Origin: Roseomonas aerilata DSM 19363
GTDB taxonomy: Bacteria > Pseudomonadota > Alphaproteobacteria > Acetobacterales > Acetobacteraceae
NCBI RefSeq assembly: GCF_000711725.1
Contig: NZ_JONP01000034.1
Location: 1-36,874 of the forward strand
DNA: 36,874 nucleotides
Reading direction: 5' to 3'
The notes under the pieces are model-generated. The model made no database searches. It was not told the DNA's origin and saw only the letters and a list, made by a program, of their open reading frames with translations. Within the stretch, counting starts at the first letter, position 1; the number at the start of each line of letters is the position of its first letter. This document shows positions 1 to 7,259 of this stretch, piece after piece. A program made the translations under genes and the position numbers.

Positions 1-226
1 CCCGCCGCATCCACTCGGCCGTATCGCCTTCGCCGCCATCCAGGGGCAAGGCTTCGCACGTCACCGGCAGGTGCCCCAGCGCCGCCCACTCCACGGCCGT
101 CGCCTGGGCATCGGCGTCCACCAGATGGACCTTCCGCCCCTGCGCGAGCTGGCACGCCAGGTTTACGGCCAGCGTGGACTTGCCCACGCCTCCCTTGAGG
201 TTCCCGACAGCGATTATGCCAGTCAT
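1..226 (-). CDS. parA: ParA partition ATPase, N-terminal part (split by window ends)
   Basis: This is the N-terminal 75 residues of a ParA/MipZ-type ATPase that positions and segregates low-copy plasmids. The deviant Walker A motif KGGVGKST lies at residues 11-18, followed by NLACQLA and the beta-strand HLVDADAQA. The ATG is at 226. The frame runs off the left edge after EWMRR, and the C-terminal half is at the right edge (36433-36874), so the molecule is circular and was opened inside this gene. Joining the two edges directly leaves the frames out of register, so a few bases appear to be missing at the junction. It lies downstream of the XRE gene on the same strand, with a dyad (271-284) in the gap. 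Confidence 0.9.
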   Translation of the reverse strand, partial: MTGIIAVGNLKGGVGKSTLAVNLACQLAQGRKVHLVDADAQATAVEWAALGHLPVTCEALPLDGGEGDTAEWMRR

Positions 227-270
227 TGGATCACCCCTGCATCAGGCCACAAGATCATCGGGCAAGCGAA

Positions 271-284
271 TTGATGATCCATCA
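271..284. promoter_or_regulatory. Dyad TTGATGATCCATCA, copy 1 (xre-parA gap)
   Basis: The sequence TTGATGATCCATCA contains the inverted repeat TGATG-ATC-CATCA. It lies 45 bases upstream of the parA start. The same 14 bases occur at 30842-30855, and a near-perfect version is at 36058-36072. A further half site (TTGATGA on the minus strand) covers the XRE stop at 316-310. A partition operator or centromere-like site is the most economical reading. Confidence 0.55.
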
Positions 285-313
285 CAAACGGCTTTCATCC
301 AGTCGCGTGTTCA

Positions 314-616
314 TCAAGCCTCCTTGGTCGCCCTAGCAGCCGCGCCGCTCGCCTCCCGCATTCGGACACCAGCCCCGCCGCCGTTCTCCGGGATCAACAC
401 GACCCCGGCGCTTTCCAAGGCGTTCCGCAGCGCAGCCAGGATCGGCAATCGAAACCGCAGCACCCCAGACTCCCCCTCCGCACGCCGAATGGTAGCAATT
501 CCAACACCAGAACGGTCTGCAAGATCCTGCGCCGACCACCCAAGCAAAGCCCGAGCAGCCCGTAGCTGCGGCCCCCGAAGTGGCCCTAGTGATATTTTTT
601 CGCTCGATTGATCCAA
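314..616 (-). CDS. XRE-family helix-turn-helix regulator of the partition cassette
   Basis: A 100-residue protein with a Cro/C1-type HTH at about residues 17-42 (LRAARALLGWSAQDLADRSGVGIATIRRAE), followed by a dimerisation-like tail ending in ENGGGAGVRMRE. The start is TTG 616. An in-frame TAG at 622-620 rules out any start further upstream, and an AGG lies 8 bases before the TTG. It is the first gene of the xre-parA-parB-like transcription unit and is divergent from the 693-2903 operon. Repeats of ATTGATCC and its inverse (607-642) lie over its start, so autoregulation is likely. Similar small XRE genes often sit beside parA on alphaproteobacterial plasmids. The regulatory role is inferred. 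Confidence 0.8.
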   Translation of the reverse strand: MDQSSEKISLGPLRGPQLRAARALLGWSAQDLADRSGVGIATIRRAEGESGVLRFRLPILAALRNALESAGVVLIPENGGGAGVRMREASGAAARATKEA

Positions 617-642
617 AACCTATTGATCCTTTCACGATCAAC
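607..642. promoter_or_regulatory. Repeated ATTGATCC boxes at the xre start (candidate operator)
   Basis: ATTGATCC occurs at 607-614 and again at 622-629, 15 bases apart, and the inverse GATCAAC is at 636-642. The boxes cover the TTG start and leader of the XRE gene and lie in the divergent gap before the gene at 693. This spacing on one DNA face is what a dimeric HTH regulator would use. Binding by the XRE protein is inference. Confidence 0.5.
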
Positions 643-692
643 GTATAGCTTTCATATCAGAAAGCGCGATCGACGCAAGGGAAACTGCCCCG

Positions 693-1085
693 ATGCTCTC
701 CCACCACCCCCGCCTGAACCCTGCCGTCGCCTCCGCCGCCGAGCTGTTCACGGACGGGCGGGTGACGGATGCGGTCCTGCAGGGCATCGCCTCCATGCGC
801 GGCCTGCCCCTCTACATCGAGCCGGGTGCCGCCCCGACCCCGGGCGAGCGTGCCGCCGCTGGAGAGCGCGAATTGATCGGCGCCATGTCCGCCCACCGCG
901 TGGAAACCGCCCTCTACGCCACCGCTTGCCGTCGCCTTGGCACGGCGAACCAGCGCCCGGCCGCTGATCGCCGCGCTGCCCAGGCCGCTGCCATGGGCGC
1001 CCTGAACCGGACCCGTATCACCCTGCGCAAGACCGAGCGCCGTCTCGCCGCAGCGCAGGCTGCGCTGGCCTCCCTGGCGATCTGA
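693..1085 (+). CDS. Unknown 130-residue protein, first gene of small-gene operon
   Basis: A protein of unknown function. The first half (AVASAAELFTDGRVTDAVLQGIASM) and the second half (ALNRTRITLRKTERRLAAAQAALASLAI) are predicted largely helical, with an alanine- and arginine-rich C-terminus. There is no signal peptide or membrane segment and no motif I recognise. It is divergent from the XRE gene, so its promoter probably lies in 617-692 beside the ATTGATCC boxes. It is followed 7 bases later by the next gene. High-GC codon use matches the neighbours and supports a real gene. Confidence 0.65.
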   Translation: MLSHHPRLNPAVASAAELFTDGRVTDAVLQGIASMRGLPLYIEPGAAPTPGERAAAGERELIGAMSAHRVETALYATACRRLGTANQRPAADRRAAQAAAMGALNRTRITLRKTERRLAAAQAALASLAI

Positions 1086-1092
1086 GGCCGTC

Positions 1093-1269
1093 ATGCTCAC
1101 CGTGGCCGCCGCTCTGGACGCCGCCCTCCGTGAGATCGACGCGACCGCGGACATGGACACCGCCAGCTTTGACACGATGAGCGCGTCCTGCCTGCGCTCT
1201 CTTCTCGTCGGGATGGTGGAGCAGGCCCGCGAGATCCGCGCCGGCCTCCTAAGCGGGATCGCGCGCTGA
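1093..1269 (+). CDS. Unknown 58-residue protein
   Basis: A short open frame from ATG 1093 (MLTVAAALDAALREIDATAD) to TGA 1267-1269, whose stop overlaps the ATG of the following gene in the arrangement TGATG. That coupling, the position inside a tight same-strand series and the helical, acidic/alanine-rich composition support it as a gene. The function is unknown. Confidence 0.55.
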   Translation: MLTVAAALDAALREIDATADMDTASFDTMSASCLRSLLVGMVEQAREIRAGLLSGIAR

Positions 1270-1583
1270 TGCGCCCGCAGACGGAGCGCCAGGCCAAAAG
1301 ATCCGCTCCCCAGGTGGAGACGCTGATCCTCCTGGGGAGTGACGGCCGCCACGCCCTGCTTGGCCGACATGCCGAACCGGACGCGGCCGAACTAGCGAAC
1401 GTCGCCACCGCCCTGCGTGCCAAGGGCCTCGGCGGCTGGGTTGTTCGCATGACGGGCGATTACTGGCACCAGCGCCGCCCCGTGCGGCTGCAGGTCATCA
1501 AGGAAGCGACACCCAGCGCCGTGCCCTTCGTGCAGGCCGCGGCCGCTTTCCAGGCTATCCGCAGCGGGGCCCTGGCCTCCTGA
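1269..1583 (+). CDS. Unknown 104-residue protein
   Basis: It starts at ATG 1269 overlapping the previous stop (TGATG). The sequence has an early strand-like segment, VETLILLGSDGRHALLGRH, then a helix DAAELANVATALRAKGLGGWVVRMTGDYW, and ends VQAAAAFQAIRSGALAS. It has the look of a small alpha/beta protein. There is no catalytic motif, signal peptide or membrane segment. It belongs to the 693-2903 operon, and I do not recognise the family. Confidence 0.6.
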   Translation: MRPQTERQAKRSAPQVETLILLGSDGRHALLGRHAEPDAAELANVATALRAKGLGGWVVRMTGDYWHQRRPVRLQVIKEATPSAVPFVQAAAAFQAIRSGALAS

Positions 1584-1687
1584 CAGATCCCGAGCCCGGC
1601 GGGTCATCCGGGCAAAGCGGCCGAGCGGGCGCGCCAGCGAAGCATTCCCGCCCGGCCTTAACAGCCACACCAGCTCAGGAGGCCAGA

Positions 1688-2080
1688 ATGGCATCCGCGA
1701 TCCATAGCACCCTGCAGGCCGAGGGCAGAAGAAGAGGCGCGGGCTTTATCCCCGCCGTGATGACGCCTGAGCTGCGGGCCGAGATCCGCAACAGGGCAGA
1801 AAACCTCATGGACGAGGCGCGCGCCGCCCTGGATGGCGCGACCTACCTCATCAACCTTCTGGACGCCGCCGATCGTCCGGTTATCGACCTCGAGCCAAAC
1901 GCGGACGGCGAGGCCGAGCCGGACGAGGCAAGCGCCCAGCCCGTCACCCTCTCCCCCGACCGCGTGCCGGTCCTCACCTACCGCCCGAGCGTCCGGCAGC
2001 AGCGCGCCGCCTATCGGTGCAACGGCGATCCCGTCCCCACCAACCTGCGCCGCGGCATGTTCGGGAGTGCTCGGGCATGA
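1688..2080 (+). CDS. Unknown 130-residue protein
   Basis: The ATG at 1688 is preceded by AGGAGG at 1677-1682, a strong ribosome-binding site. The central region PELRAEIRNRAENLMDEARAALDGATYLINLLDAADRP is helical. An acidic stretch follows (NADGEAEPDEASAQ), and then a basic C-terminus (YRPSVRQQRAAYRCNG). Its stop overlaps the next start (ATGA at 2077-2080). The function is unknown; composition suggests a soluble cytoplasmic protein. Confidence 0.6.
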   Translation: MASAIHSTLQAEGRRRGAGFIPAVMTPELRAEIRNRAENLMDEARAALDGATYLINLLDAADRPVIDLEPNADGEAEPDEASAQPVTLSPDRVPVLTYRPSVRQQRAAYRCNGDPVPTNLRRGMFGSARA

Positions 2081-2535
2081 ACCGCACCTTCCGTGCTCTG
2101 CCCCAAGCGCCCCGTGAGGTTCCTCCGCGCAAGCCGTCGCCGTCCGTGGTGGTGGCCGTGAAGGTGCCACCCCGGCGCGGCTTCCTGGGTATCCTGGCAG
2201 CCGTAGCAGTGACGCCAGCGGCAGCGACGATTGCTCCCTCCCCTGACGCTGATCTCATCCGGATCTGCGAGGCGCACCCGGCCATCCTCAAAGCCCTCGA
2301 TAAGCACGGCTCGGGCGAGGACGATTGCCCTTTCTGGCTGGCTTATGTGCGCAGCCGCGACGCCATCCATACCGCCGTCCCCATGACGTTGGCAGGCATG
2401 ATCGCCAAGGCTCGTGCAGCTAAGGCAGAGGCATTCAATTCGGAGAGCGGCACGGAGATCCCGCACGGCACCCCCGGCGAGACCTGGGGCTGGGACATCG
2501 TGAACGACCTTCTGCGTCTGGAGGGCATGCTGTGA
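2077..2535 (+). CDS. Unknown 152-residue protein with Tat-like N-terminus
   Basis: I placed the start at ATG 2077, which overlaps the upstream stop as ATGA; a longer frame from 2017 would overlap the upstream gene by 64 bases. Residues 31-50 read PPRRGFLGILAAVAVTPAAA. This is a twin-arginine motif followed by a hydrophobic stretch and small residues, like a Tat signal or a single membrane anchor. The remainder (ADLIRICEAHPAILKALDKH...GWDIVNDLLRLEGML) is helical. It is followed by a second gene with a comparable N-terminus. An export role is inferred; the function is unknown. Confidence 0.6.
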   Translation: MNRTFRALPQAPREVPPRKPSPSVVVAVKVPPRRGFLGILAAVAVTPAAATIAPSPDADLIRICEAHPAILKALDKHGSGEDDCPFWLAYVRSRDAIHTAVPMTLAGMIAKARAAKAEAFNSESGTEIPHGTPGETWGWDIVNDLLRLEGML

Positions 2536-2903
2536 GCCGCCCGTCCCGCCGCGGGGTTCTGGGCGGCCTTGCTGCTCTGGCCGCCTGCGCCGCCTACATG
2601 ACAATGGAGACCGCCTACAACGCTGCATTCCGCCAGCAGTGTGACGCCGAAGAAGCCGGCAACAAGGCGGAGGAGCGCAGGCTGGACGCCGTACAGCATG
2701 CCCTTGCCGTAGAGCAGGAGGAGCCGCTCGGCGTCATCATCAAGACCATGGCGACTACGCCGGCCGGCAGAGCTGCCAAGGCGGCAGTGGCGATGACGCT
2801 GGTGCAGTCCACACTGGCCGGGGAGCCAATGTCGAAGGAAGACGCGCTGATCTGGAGCTTGGCCGAGGATCTGGCGGGCAAGCCGTTGGTGCCACCGTCC
2901 TGA
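2532..2903 (+). CDS. Unknown 123-residue protein with Tat-like N-terminus
   Basis: It starts at GTG 2532 overlapping the preceding TGA (GTGA). Residues 4-21 (PSRRGVLGGLAALAACAA) form a twin-arginine plus hydrophobic segment, as in the upstream gene. A charged helical region (CDAEEAGNKAEERRLDAVQHALAVEQEE) and a C-terminal helix-rich tail follow. The paired Tat-like N-termini in adjacent genes suggest two related exported or membrane-attached proteins. It is the last gene of the operon; a hairpin follows at 2943-2972. The function is unknown. Confidence 0.6.
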   Translation: MSRPSRRGVLGGLAALAACAAYMTMETAYNAAFRQQCDAEEAGNKAEERRLDAVQHALAVEQEEPLGVIIKTMATTPAGRAAKAAVAMTLVQSTLAGEPMSKEDALIWSLAEDLAGKPLVPPS

Positions 2904-2942
2904 TAGACTGAGGCACTTCTGCGGAAAAGGGAGACAGTTAGA

Positions 2943-2981
2943 AGGGCCGCCGGGTTCACACCGCGCGGCCCTCAGCGTTTT
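2943..2981 (+). terminator. Hairpin terminator between convergent genes
   Basis: AGGGCCGC at 2943-2950 pairs with GCGGCCCT at 2965-2972, giving an 8-bp GC stem with a 14-base loop. CAGCGTTTT follows. It sits between the end of the 693-2903 operon and the stop of the convergent gene at 2986. Confidence 0.6.
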
Positions 2982-2985
2982 GCGG

Positions 2986-3546
2986 CTATCTCTTGCCGAG
3001 CAGCACTGCCAAACAACGGATCATTCCGTGTAAGCCAAGCGGGGCTTTCCCTGACATAGGGAAGACCACTGTGCGCCCGTCTGGATTGCGGATGACGATG
3101 CGTTCGCTAGCAGCGGAGAGCATTCCGAAAGCCTCTCGACCGCCGCTCTCTTCTTCACGGAAATGGGCCATGGAATTTTCAATGGCCTCACCCACCGCTG
3201 TCACTTCGAACGGCTCTCTGCGATCTACACGCGCTTGAAGTCGAACCTTCTGACCGGCTCCGAAGTTCCACCCGGGAACGGTAATCCTTACGGATCTACC
3301 CATACCCTCTACGCAAAGCATTCCTATGGATGCGCCAGGCACAGTGCCGCGGAGTACGGTACCCATGATCAGGACCTGCCAGCGATCGTCTATCTCATCC
3401 GCCCGTTCCTCGTAATACCATTCCATACCTGCATCATCTCGTGCCACTTCTTCGACCGGTTGGCGCGCCGGTTGAGCGTTGGCATTGCCTAGTAGAAGTG
3501 TCGAAATTGGAAGCAGGGCTACCAGGGCAGTGGCGAGGACGTTCAT
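2986..3546 (-). CDS. Secreted protein of unknown function (186 residues)
   Basis: The N-terminus MNVLATALVALLPISTLLLGNANAQP is a clear Sec signal peptide with a likely cut after ANA. The mature part is mostly strand-like (WQVLIMGTVLRGTVPGASIGMLCVEG, VRITVPGW, KVRLQARVDRREPFEVTAVG), as in small periplasmic beta-sandwich proteins that measure or bind something in the envelope. It ends with a GLHGMIRCLAVLLGKR tail. The family pattern (GML-C near the middle and MIRCL near the end) is seen in unknown exported alphaproteobacterial proteins. It stands alone, convergent with the upstream operon. The function is not known. Confidence 0.7.
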   Translation of the reverse strand: MNVLATALVALLPISTLLLGNANAQPARQPVEEVARDDAGMEWYYEERADEIDDRWQVLIMGTVLRGTVPGASIGMLCVEGMGRSVRITVPGWNFGAGQKVRLQARVDRREPFEVTAVGEAIENSMAHFREEESGGREAFGMLSAASERIVIRNPDGRTVVFPMSGKAPLGLHGMIRCLAVLLGKR

Positions 3547-3708
3547 GAAGTGAAGCTATCTGGCCCGTAACGCTAATAGCTAGTCAGAACGTAAGTGTGA
3601 CGGCGCCGAGGACGAGCGCCATCAGACCTGCTCCACGCCGGGCAACGCCATGCGTGTGTCCAAGCCAGCGCCGGAGCGCGCCTGCCCCTACAGTGCTATT
3701 CCAGGTCT

Positions 3709-3924
3709 ATGCCCTCCGACGCACCAACCACACACAAGCCCCGCATCGTGAAGCCTGCCAACGGCGAGAGCGGACCGGTCTACGACTATCGCGGCGCCGT
3801 CATCTTCTCGAACGAGAAGGGCACCGTCTTCAACTTCAGCCTGCAGGGCTTCCCGCACGGGCTTAACGGCTTCTGGGGCGGCATTGGGCATATTAGGGAG
3901 GTGGTTCGCTTGGTCGATGCCTAG
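3709..3924 (+). CDS. Unknown 71-residue protein
   Basis: A small soluble protein read from ATG 3709 (MPSDAPTTHKPRIVKPANGE). It contains the segment YDYRGAVIFSNEKGTVFNFSLQGFPHGLNGFWGGIGHIRE. The aromatic, strand-like middle with coding-like codon use supports a gene. The ribosome-binding site is weak (CAGG 7 bases upstream). No family is recognised. Confidence 0.45.
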   Translation: MPSDAPTTHKPRIVKPANGESGPVYDYRGAVIFSNEKGTVFNFSLQGFPHGLNGFWGGIGHIREVVRLVDA

Positions 3925-4371
3925 CTCGACACAGGGCGCCTACCAGCACCGTATGTGCTCGGGAGGTGAGGGGCGCTGGCTAGGCACCTCCACGTAGCGG
4001 CCAGCGGGTGACGCCTCTCGTTGCAGCGCCTTCAGCTTGACAAAGGCTTGCTCGATTGAGTTTGGGCCGGGCTGAATGGGGAAAGGTAAAAAAGGTCGAT
4101 GCTCGTGCTCCGGATCGCCTCGCGAACACCCGCGACCTTGTGGGCGGGAGGGTAGCCCGAGGCTCAGGTGTGTCGATAAAAGCAGTCCGAACTGGGTGTT
4201 GTTTTTCGGTGGATTGCCTCTTGATGGAAAAAATTACCTGCCATGTTGATTTTTAGGATGCTCAAAGTTGAGGGGAGCCAACCAAAGCGTTAATCGGGTT
4301 ACCTCATGAACTTGGACGAGCTGAGTAAACTTGAGTTCGATTTAACGATAAAAGCCATTTAGGAGAAGACG
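3925..4371. other. Gap with one possible leader peptide
   Basis: I see no convincing gene. GC content falls sharply from about 4170. A possible 18-residue peptide runs from ATG 4306 to TAG 4360-4362 (MNLDELSKLEFDLTIKAI), directly upstream of the AGGAG at 4361-4365 that serves the next gene. It could be a coupled leader peptide or the remnant of a truncated gene. Confidence 0.3.
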
Positions 4372-5406
4372 ATGCTACACCGCATCATCGCAATCGGTGA
4401 TTGGTTTGCGACAGCTGATCGTCTACGCTCTTTGATGTATCTGCAAATTGTATTACCAGGAAAAAACCGACTCATTTGCAATTCGTTGCTGCGTTTACTT
4501 TGCCTTCTGGGCGTCTGTTATCCCTTCAGCGCTCTTGCACAACCTATAGAGCTTAAAACTCTGTCTATCGAACAGGTACGATCGATGTTTCCAAGAGCTT
4601 GGGAGTGGGAGCAGGAGCGGCGCCGGCGCGAACAACAAGCAGGTTACACCATCTCCCATGGTATTCTCAGTTATTGCAGTAATTACGGCAGAACAGTTGA
4701 AAACTACACTATTCGCAGCGATAGGAGAAGGCACTGGCGCTGCCTTCGCCTAAATGGATGCACACCCAGTCAGAGTGCAGAAGGTAATACTTGCCCTGCC
4801 CTGGACGAGCGAATTGTCATATATTTTACGGAACTTTCTTTGCGAGAGGAAGATCGCATTCGGCGGGATTGTTCACTGCGCCTAGCCTCAGGCACAGAAA
4901 TTTCGTTCTGTAATGAAGTGCCTACTGCGGGTATCGACACCCCACTCTGGTATGAGTTGTTCGATCAAGACGGACAGTCTCGTCAGGCGACTGAAATAAA
5001 GAAGAGGCTTGAAGAACTTAAGGAGTTCATCGCGTCTCAGCGGACTTCGGCGGCACCGCCAAGTGTGCCTCGCCTTGCCACACCAACGCCAGCACCAGCG
5101 CCAGCGCCAGCAGCTGTCCCTCGGTCACGAGCTTACCCAAGCAGTTGTATCGGTTTAAGCTATCAACAAACCAGTGCTAGTGCTCGGTCGTCAAACTGGA
5201 GCCACTCAGTTACTTTCACTAATAACTGTGGAGCATGTGTGAAATTTGGTGTTCTGCTAAGACTCAATGATCGGGATCACGGCCAACTAGGAGTAGTCCG
5301 CCTCGAGATCGGTGCCTCCAGCCGCGAAAGCTACCCGTTTTCGTGGGATCCCGGAGCCTCCCTAGTCGCGCACGCTCGCGCGAATGACGTGCAGTCATGC
5401 AATTAG
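4372..5406 (+). CDS. Exported protein of unknown function, Cys-rich with Pro/Ala linker
   Basis: A 344-residue protein. AGGAG at 4361-4365 precedes the ATG by 6 bases. A hydrophobic stretch at residues 39-56 (LLRLLCLLGVCYPFSALAQ) is a Sec signal ending in a cut-like ALA-Q. A second ATG at 4435 (residue 22) would give a more normal signal length. The mature region has a coiled, charged start (WEWEQERRRREQQ) and several Cys. A Pro/Ala linker (PTPAPAPAPAPAAVP) at about residues 240-256 leads to a C-terminal domain with SCIGLSYQQ, NNCGACVKFG and a final SCN. The codon use is AT-richer than its neighbours, which suggests transfer. The function is unknown. Confidence 0.65.
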   Translation: MLHRIIAIGDWFATADRLRSLMYLQIVLPGKNRLICNSLLRLLCLLGVCYPFSALAQPIELKTLSIEQVRSMFPRAWEWEQERRRREQQAGYTISHGILSYCSNYGRTVENYTIRSDRRRHWRCLRLNGCTPSQSAEGNTCPALDERIVIYFTELSLREEDRIRRDCSLRLASGTEISFCNEVPTAGIDTPLWYELFDQDGQSRQATEIKKRLEELKEFIASQRTSAAPPSVPRLATPTPAPAPAPAAVPRSRAYPSSCIGLSYQQTSASARSSNWSHSVTFTNNCGACVKFGVLLRLNDRDHGQLGVVRLEIGASSRESYPFSWDPGASLVAHARANDVQSCN

Positions 5407-5615
5407 ACCCTTAGTGTCCTTCCAAAATTTTCAGCCGACAACAAGGAGTTAGTGCATAAACACAGAACGCTTCCGAACGGACACTTAGTGATTTGCTGGC
5501 GCGAACGAGAAGCGCGGTCATGAAATCTGCAAGCTCGCTGCCTCGCAGCAGCCATCCATCCAAGACCCTTTCGATTTTGGATGGGAGAACGTGAGCGAGT
5601 ACTGCCTTACACGGG

Positions 5616-5909
5616 CTAATTCGCAGGGCAATTTGTGTCTATATTTCCGCAGTTCTCCCGGCAAATTCTCCAACTGTCACTGCCTTCTTGATATTTGTCG
5701 GCACAAGCCGACTGGCAAACTCGTAGAGCTATGATACAATTCTCGCGGTCTGCACTCTGTGTGAGTATCGTGTTTGTCGCGCCAGCCCTGGGCCCGGCCC
5801 AAGGCGCAAAGCTGACAGGACGTGCTTCGTGGGCTGTTACTGCAACACCTGAACAGATACCTGAACAGACAACCGCAATTGCCGCCACCCGCACTAGAAG
5901 CTTCTTCAT
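5616..5909 (-). CDS. Small secreted protein with twin CX3C motif
   Basis: A 97-residue protein starting at ATG 5909 (MKKLLVRVAAIAVVCSGICSGVAVTA). The start is chosen because AAGGAAA precedes it and it begins a classical signal peptide, whereas the longer frame to 6008 adds an atypical N-terminus. The mature C-terminus reads CIIALRVCQSACADKY...WRICRENCGNIDTNC. Two CX3C pairs (CQSAC and CRENC) are flanked by two more cysteines, a pattern that would form a disulfide-linked helical hairpin. It is AT-rich like the preceding gene. The function is unknown; a periplasmic location is inferred. Confidence 0.65.
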   Translation of the reverse strand: MKKLLVRVAAIAVVCSGICSGVAVTAHEARPVSFAPWAGPRAGATNTILTQSADRENCIIALRVCQSACADKYQEGSDSWRICRENCGNIDTNCPAN

Positions 5910-6063
5910 TGAGTTTCCTTTCGATGCAGAGTAAGGGTTTGTGGGGTACGTTGATTCAGGTATTAAGAGTATGCCAATTTGCAAACTTGGAGCCGATTTA
6001 ACAGACATTTTTTACCAAATGTGATTCATGCCGTGCCCTTTAGGCGGGTGCCACGGTAGATGA

Positions 6064-6361
6064 TCAGACGGCTGGAAGTGGTGCGGTACGTCGCTTCCAT
6101 GTTGTTGTCCCTACCGGACCAGCCATGGATCTGGTTAAGATTGGGTAGGGATGAACCCATAAGGTGAATGCATCCCGCAAACCTTTGTTCGGGTGGAGCC
6201 ATCCTAGCGCCGAGGCGCCCTTCTCACCGCCTCGGACCAGGCGCTTGCGCAGATCCGCGTCCGTAGTGTTCGATCAGCAAGCGGATCGAGTAGTCCACAG
6301 ATAGCCGCAGCCGCAGCGGATCATCAGCCACCAGCCTAGATGGTCGCGTGCTGGTGCCCAC
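6064..6361 (-). pseudogene. Possible frameshifted remnant of a small gene
   Basis: From GTG 6361 the frame reads ...DPLRLRLSVDYSIRLLIEHY and soon stops at 6224. Another frame continues coding-like as TDADLRKRLVRGGEKGASALGWLHP to TGA 6064-6066. Putting the two frames together gives a protein-like sequence downstream of the coupled pair 6867-6371, so a single-base change may have broken a third gene of that cluster. This is tentative, because neither part has a recognised family. Confidence 0.3.
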
Positions 6362-6370
6362 GGCCGCCCC

Positions 6371-6547
6371 TCAGCCTCTGGCATTGCTTTGCTGCTGCAG
6401 CCGTCCCGTCACCTCAGCCACAGCGCGGGCCTGGGCCAGCAGCAGACGCCGGCCTTCCTGATCCAGGCCATCCCAGATCGTACCCAGCTCGGCGCGGCCT
6501 GGCGCGTCCCTGACGAGCTCTAGTGAGATGGGGAGAAGGGTCAGCAC
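6371..6547 (-). CDS. Unknown 58-residue protein coupled to the gene upstream
   Basis: It starts at GTG 6547, which overlaps the TGA of the upstream gene (GTGCTGA). It reads LTLLPISLELVRDAPGRAEL, then IWDGLDQEGRRLLLAQARAVAEVTGRLQQQ, a helical segment typical of small cytoplasmic accessory proteins. The overlap and amphipathic helix support translation. No function is recognised. The pair resembles small Rhodospirillales genes of unknown role. Confidence 0.5.
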   Translation of the reverse strand: MLTLLPISLELVRDAPGRAELGTIWDGLDQEGRRLLLAQARAVAEVTGRLQQQSNARG

Positions 6548-6867
6548 CGCGCCTCTCCTTTCACCGGAAGCTCGAAGAGGTCGGGCTGGCAGGCGGTGCG
6601 TGCCTGCCGATCGCGCAGCGCCTGGGCCGGCCCCCAGAGCCAGTCGCCCTCCTCTATCGCGAGCGAGGCAATCATGTCGAGGACCGCGCGCGTGGAGCCC
6701 TGCCGCGCGCCGCCGGCAGCGACATAGGCCACAACCGCGCGCTCGAGGCAGGCTGCGGCGTCCAACCCCTGGCCGGCGGCCTCACGGTACGTAATTCCGA
6801 CTGCGCGGAGTTGGGAAGCGGGCCAGGATGTACAGGGTTTGGGTTTGTAGAGGTGGTCGTAGCTCAT
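6541..6867 (-). CDS. Unknown 108-residue protein
   Basis: It begins MSYDHLYKPKPCTSWPASQL at ATG 6867. A helical core (YREAAGQGLDAAACLERAVVAYVAAGG) is followed by STRAVLDMIASLAIEEGDWLWGPAQALRDRQA and a basic C-terminus. Its stop is overlapped by the next start (6547), so the two form a small operon. It has no signal peptide or membrane helix. The family is unknown, but codon use and coupling argue for a genuine gene. Confidence 0.55.
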   Translation of the reverse strand: MSYDHLYKPKPCTSWPASQLRAVGITYREAAGQGLDAAACLERAVVAYVAAGGARQGSTRAVLDMIASLAIEEGDWLWGPAQALRDRQARTACQPDLFELPVKGEARC

Positions 6868-7259
6868 GCGAGGCTTCCCGATGCTGCCCTCGAGGCGAGG
6901 GTTGGGGGAGGCTAAGTCAGGCGCGAACGATTCGTGAACACCGCGCGCATCGGCATAGGCTCACATCGGCGGGATGGGAGGAGCCGCTCACCTTCGATAA
7001 CTCCCACTTATCGTAAAAAATGGCTTCTCTGGTGATGGACGCTGAGCTGAAACTCAGTGCCACATCAATCCGTTTTTGGCGTAACGCTAGCGGGAGAGTC
7101 CGGAGGTGGGCTCAGCAAGTTGGTCCTCATGGGGTCGCTCCCCTTACGACCATGTCCGCTACGCGCCGATCGCGTGCGGTCCTGCTAAAGGGCTGGCAAA
7201 TCGTCGCCTATAAGCCACAAAAAGCTTGCAAGTCCGGCCGTAGCGGATAAGCTACAGAC
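6868..7259. other. Divergent intergenic region
   Basis: It holds no convincing gene. It separates the minus-strand pair (start 6867) from the plus-strand toxin-antitoxin operon (start 7260). TCCGCTACG at 7155-7163 and its inverse CGTAGCGGA at 7239-7247 form a long-range inverted repeat. The right arm belongs to the dyad just before the toxin gene. Confidence 0.4.
7240..7255. promoter_or_regulatory. Dyad GTAGC-GGATAA-GCTAC before the toxin gene
   Basis: An inverted repeat with 5-bp arms and a 6-base spacer ends 4 bases before the toxin ATG. This type II pair has the toxin gene first, and its antitoxin carries an HTH. Such antitoxins commonly bind a dyad at this place and repress the operon. 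Operator function is inferred from position. Confidence 0.45.

Noticed and set aside
4056-4256. 66-residue plus-strand frame
   Set aside because: Composition and lack of ribosome-binding site suggest chance; left as intergenic.
5407-5615. Inverted-repeat-like pieces (CTTAGTGTCC and GGACACTTAG) after the 344-residue gene
   Set aside because: Arms are imperfect and 60 bases apart; no terminator-like T run.
7020-7250. 76-residue plus-strand frame before the toxin gene
   Set aside because: No ribosome-binding site, unlikely composition, and it covers the probable operator region.
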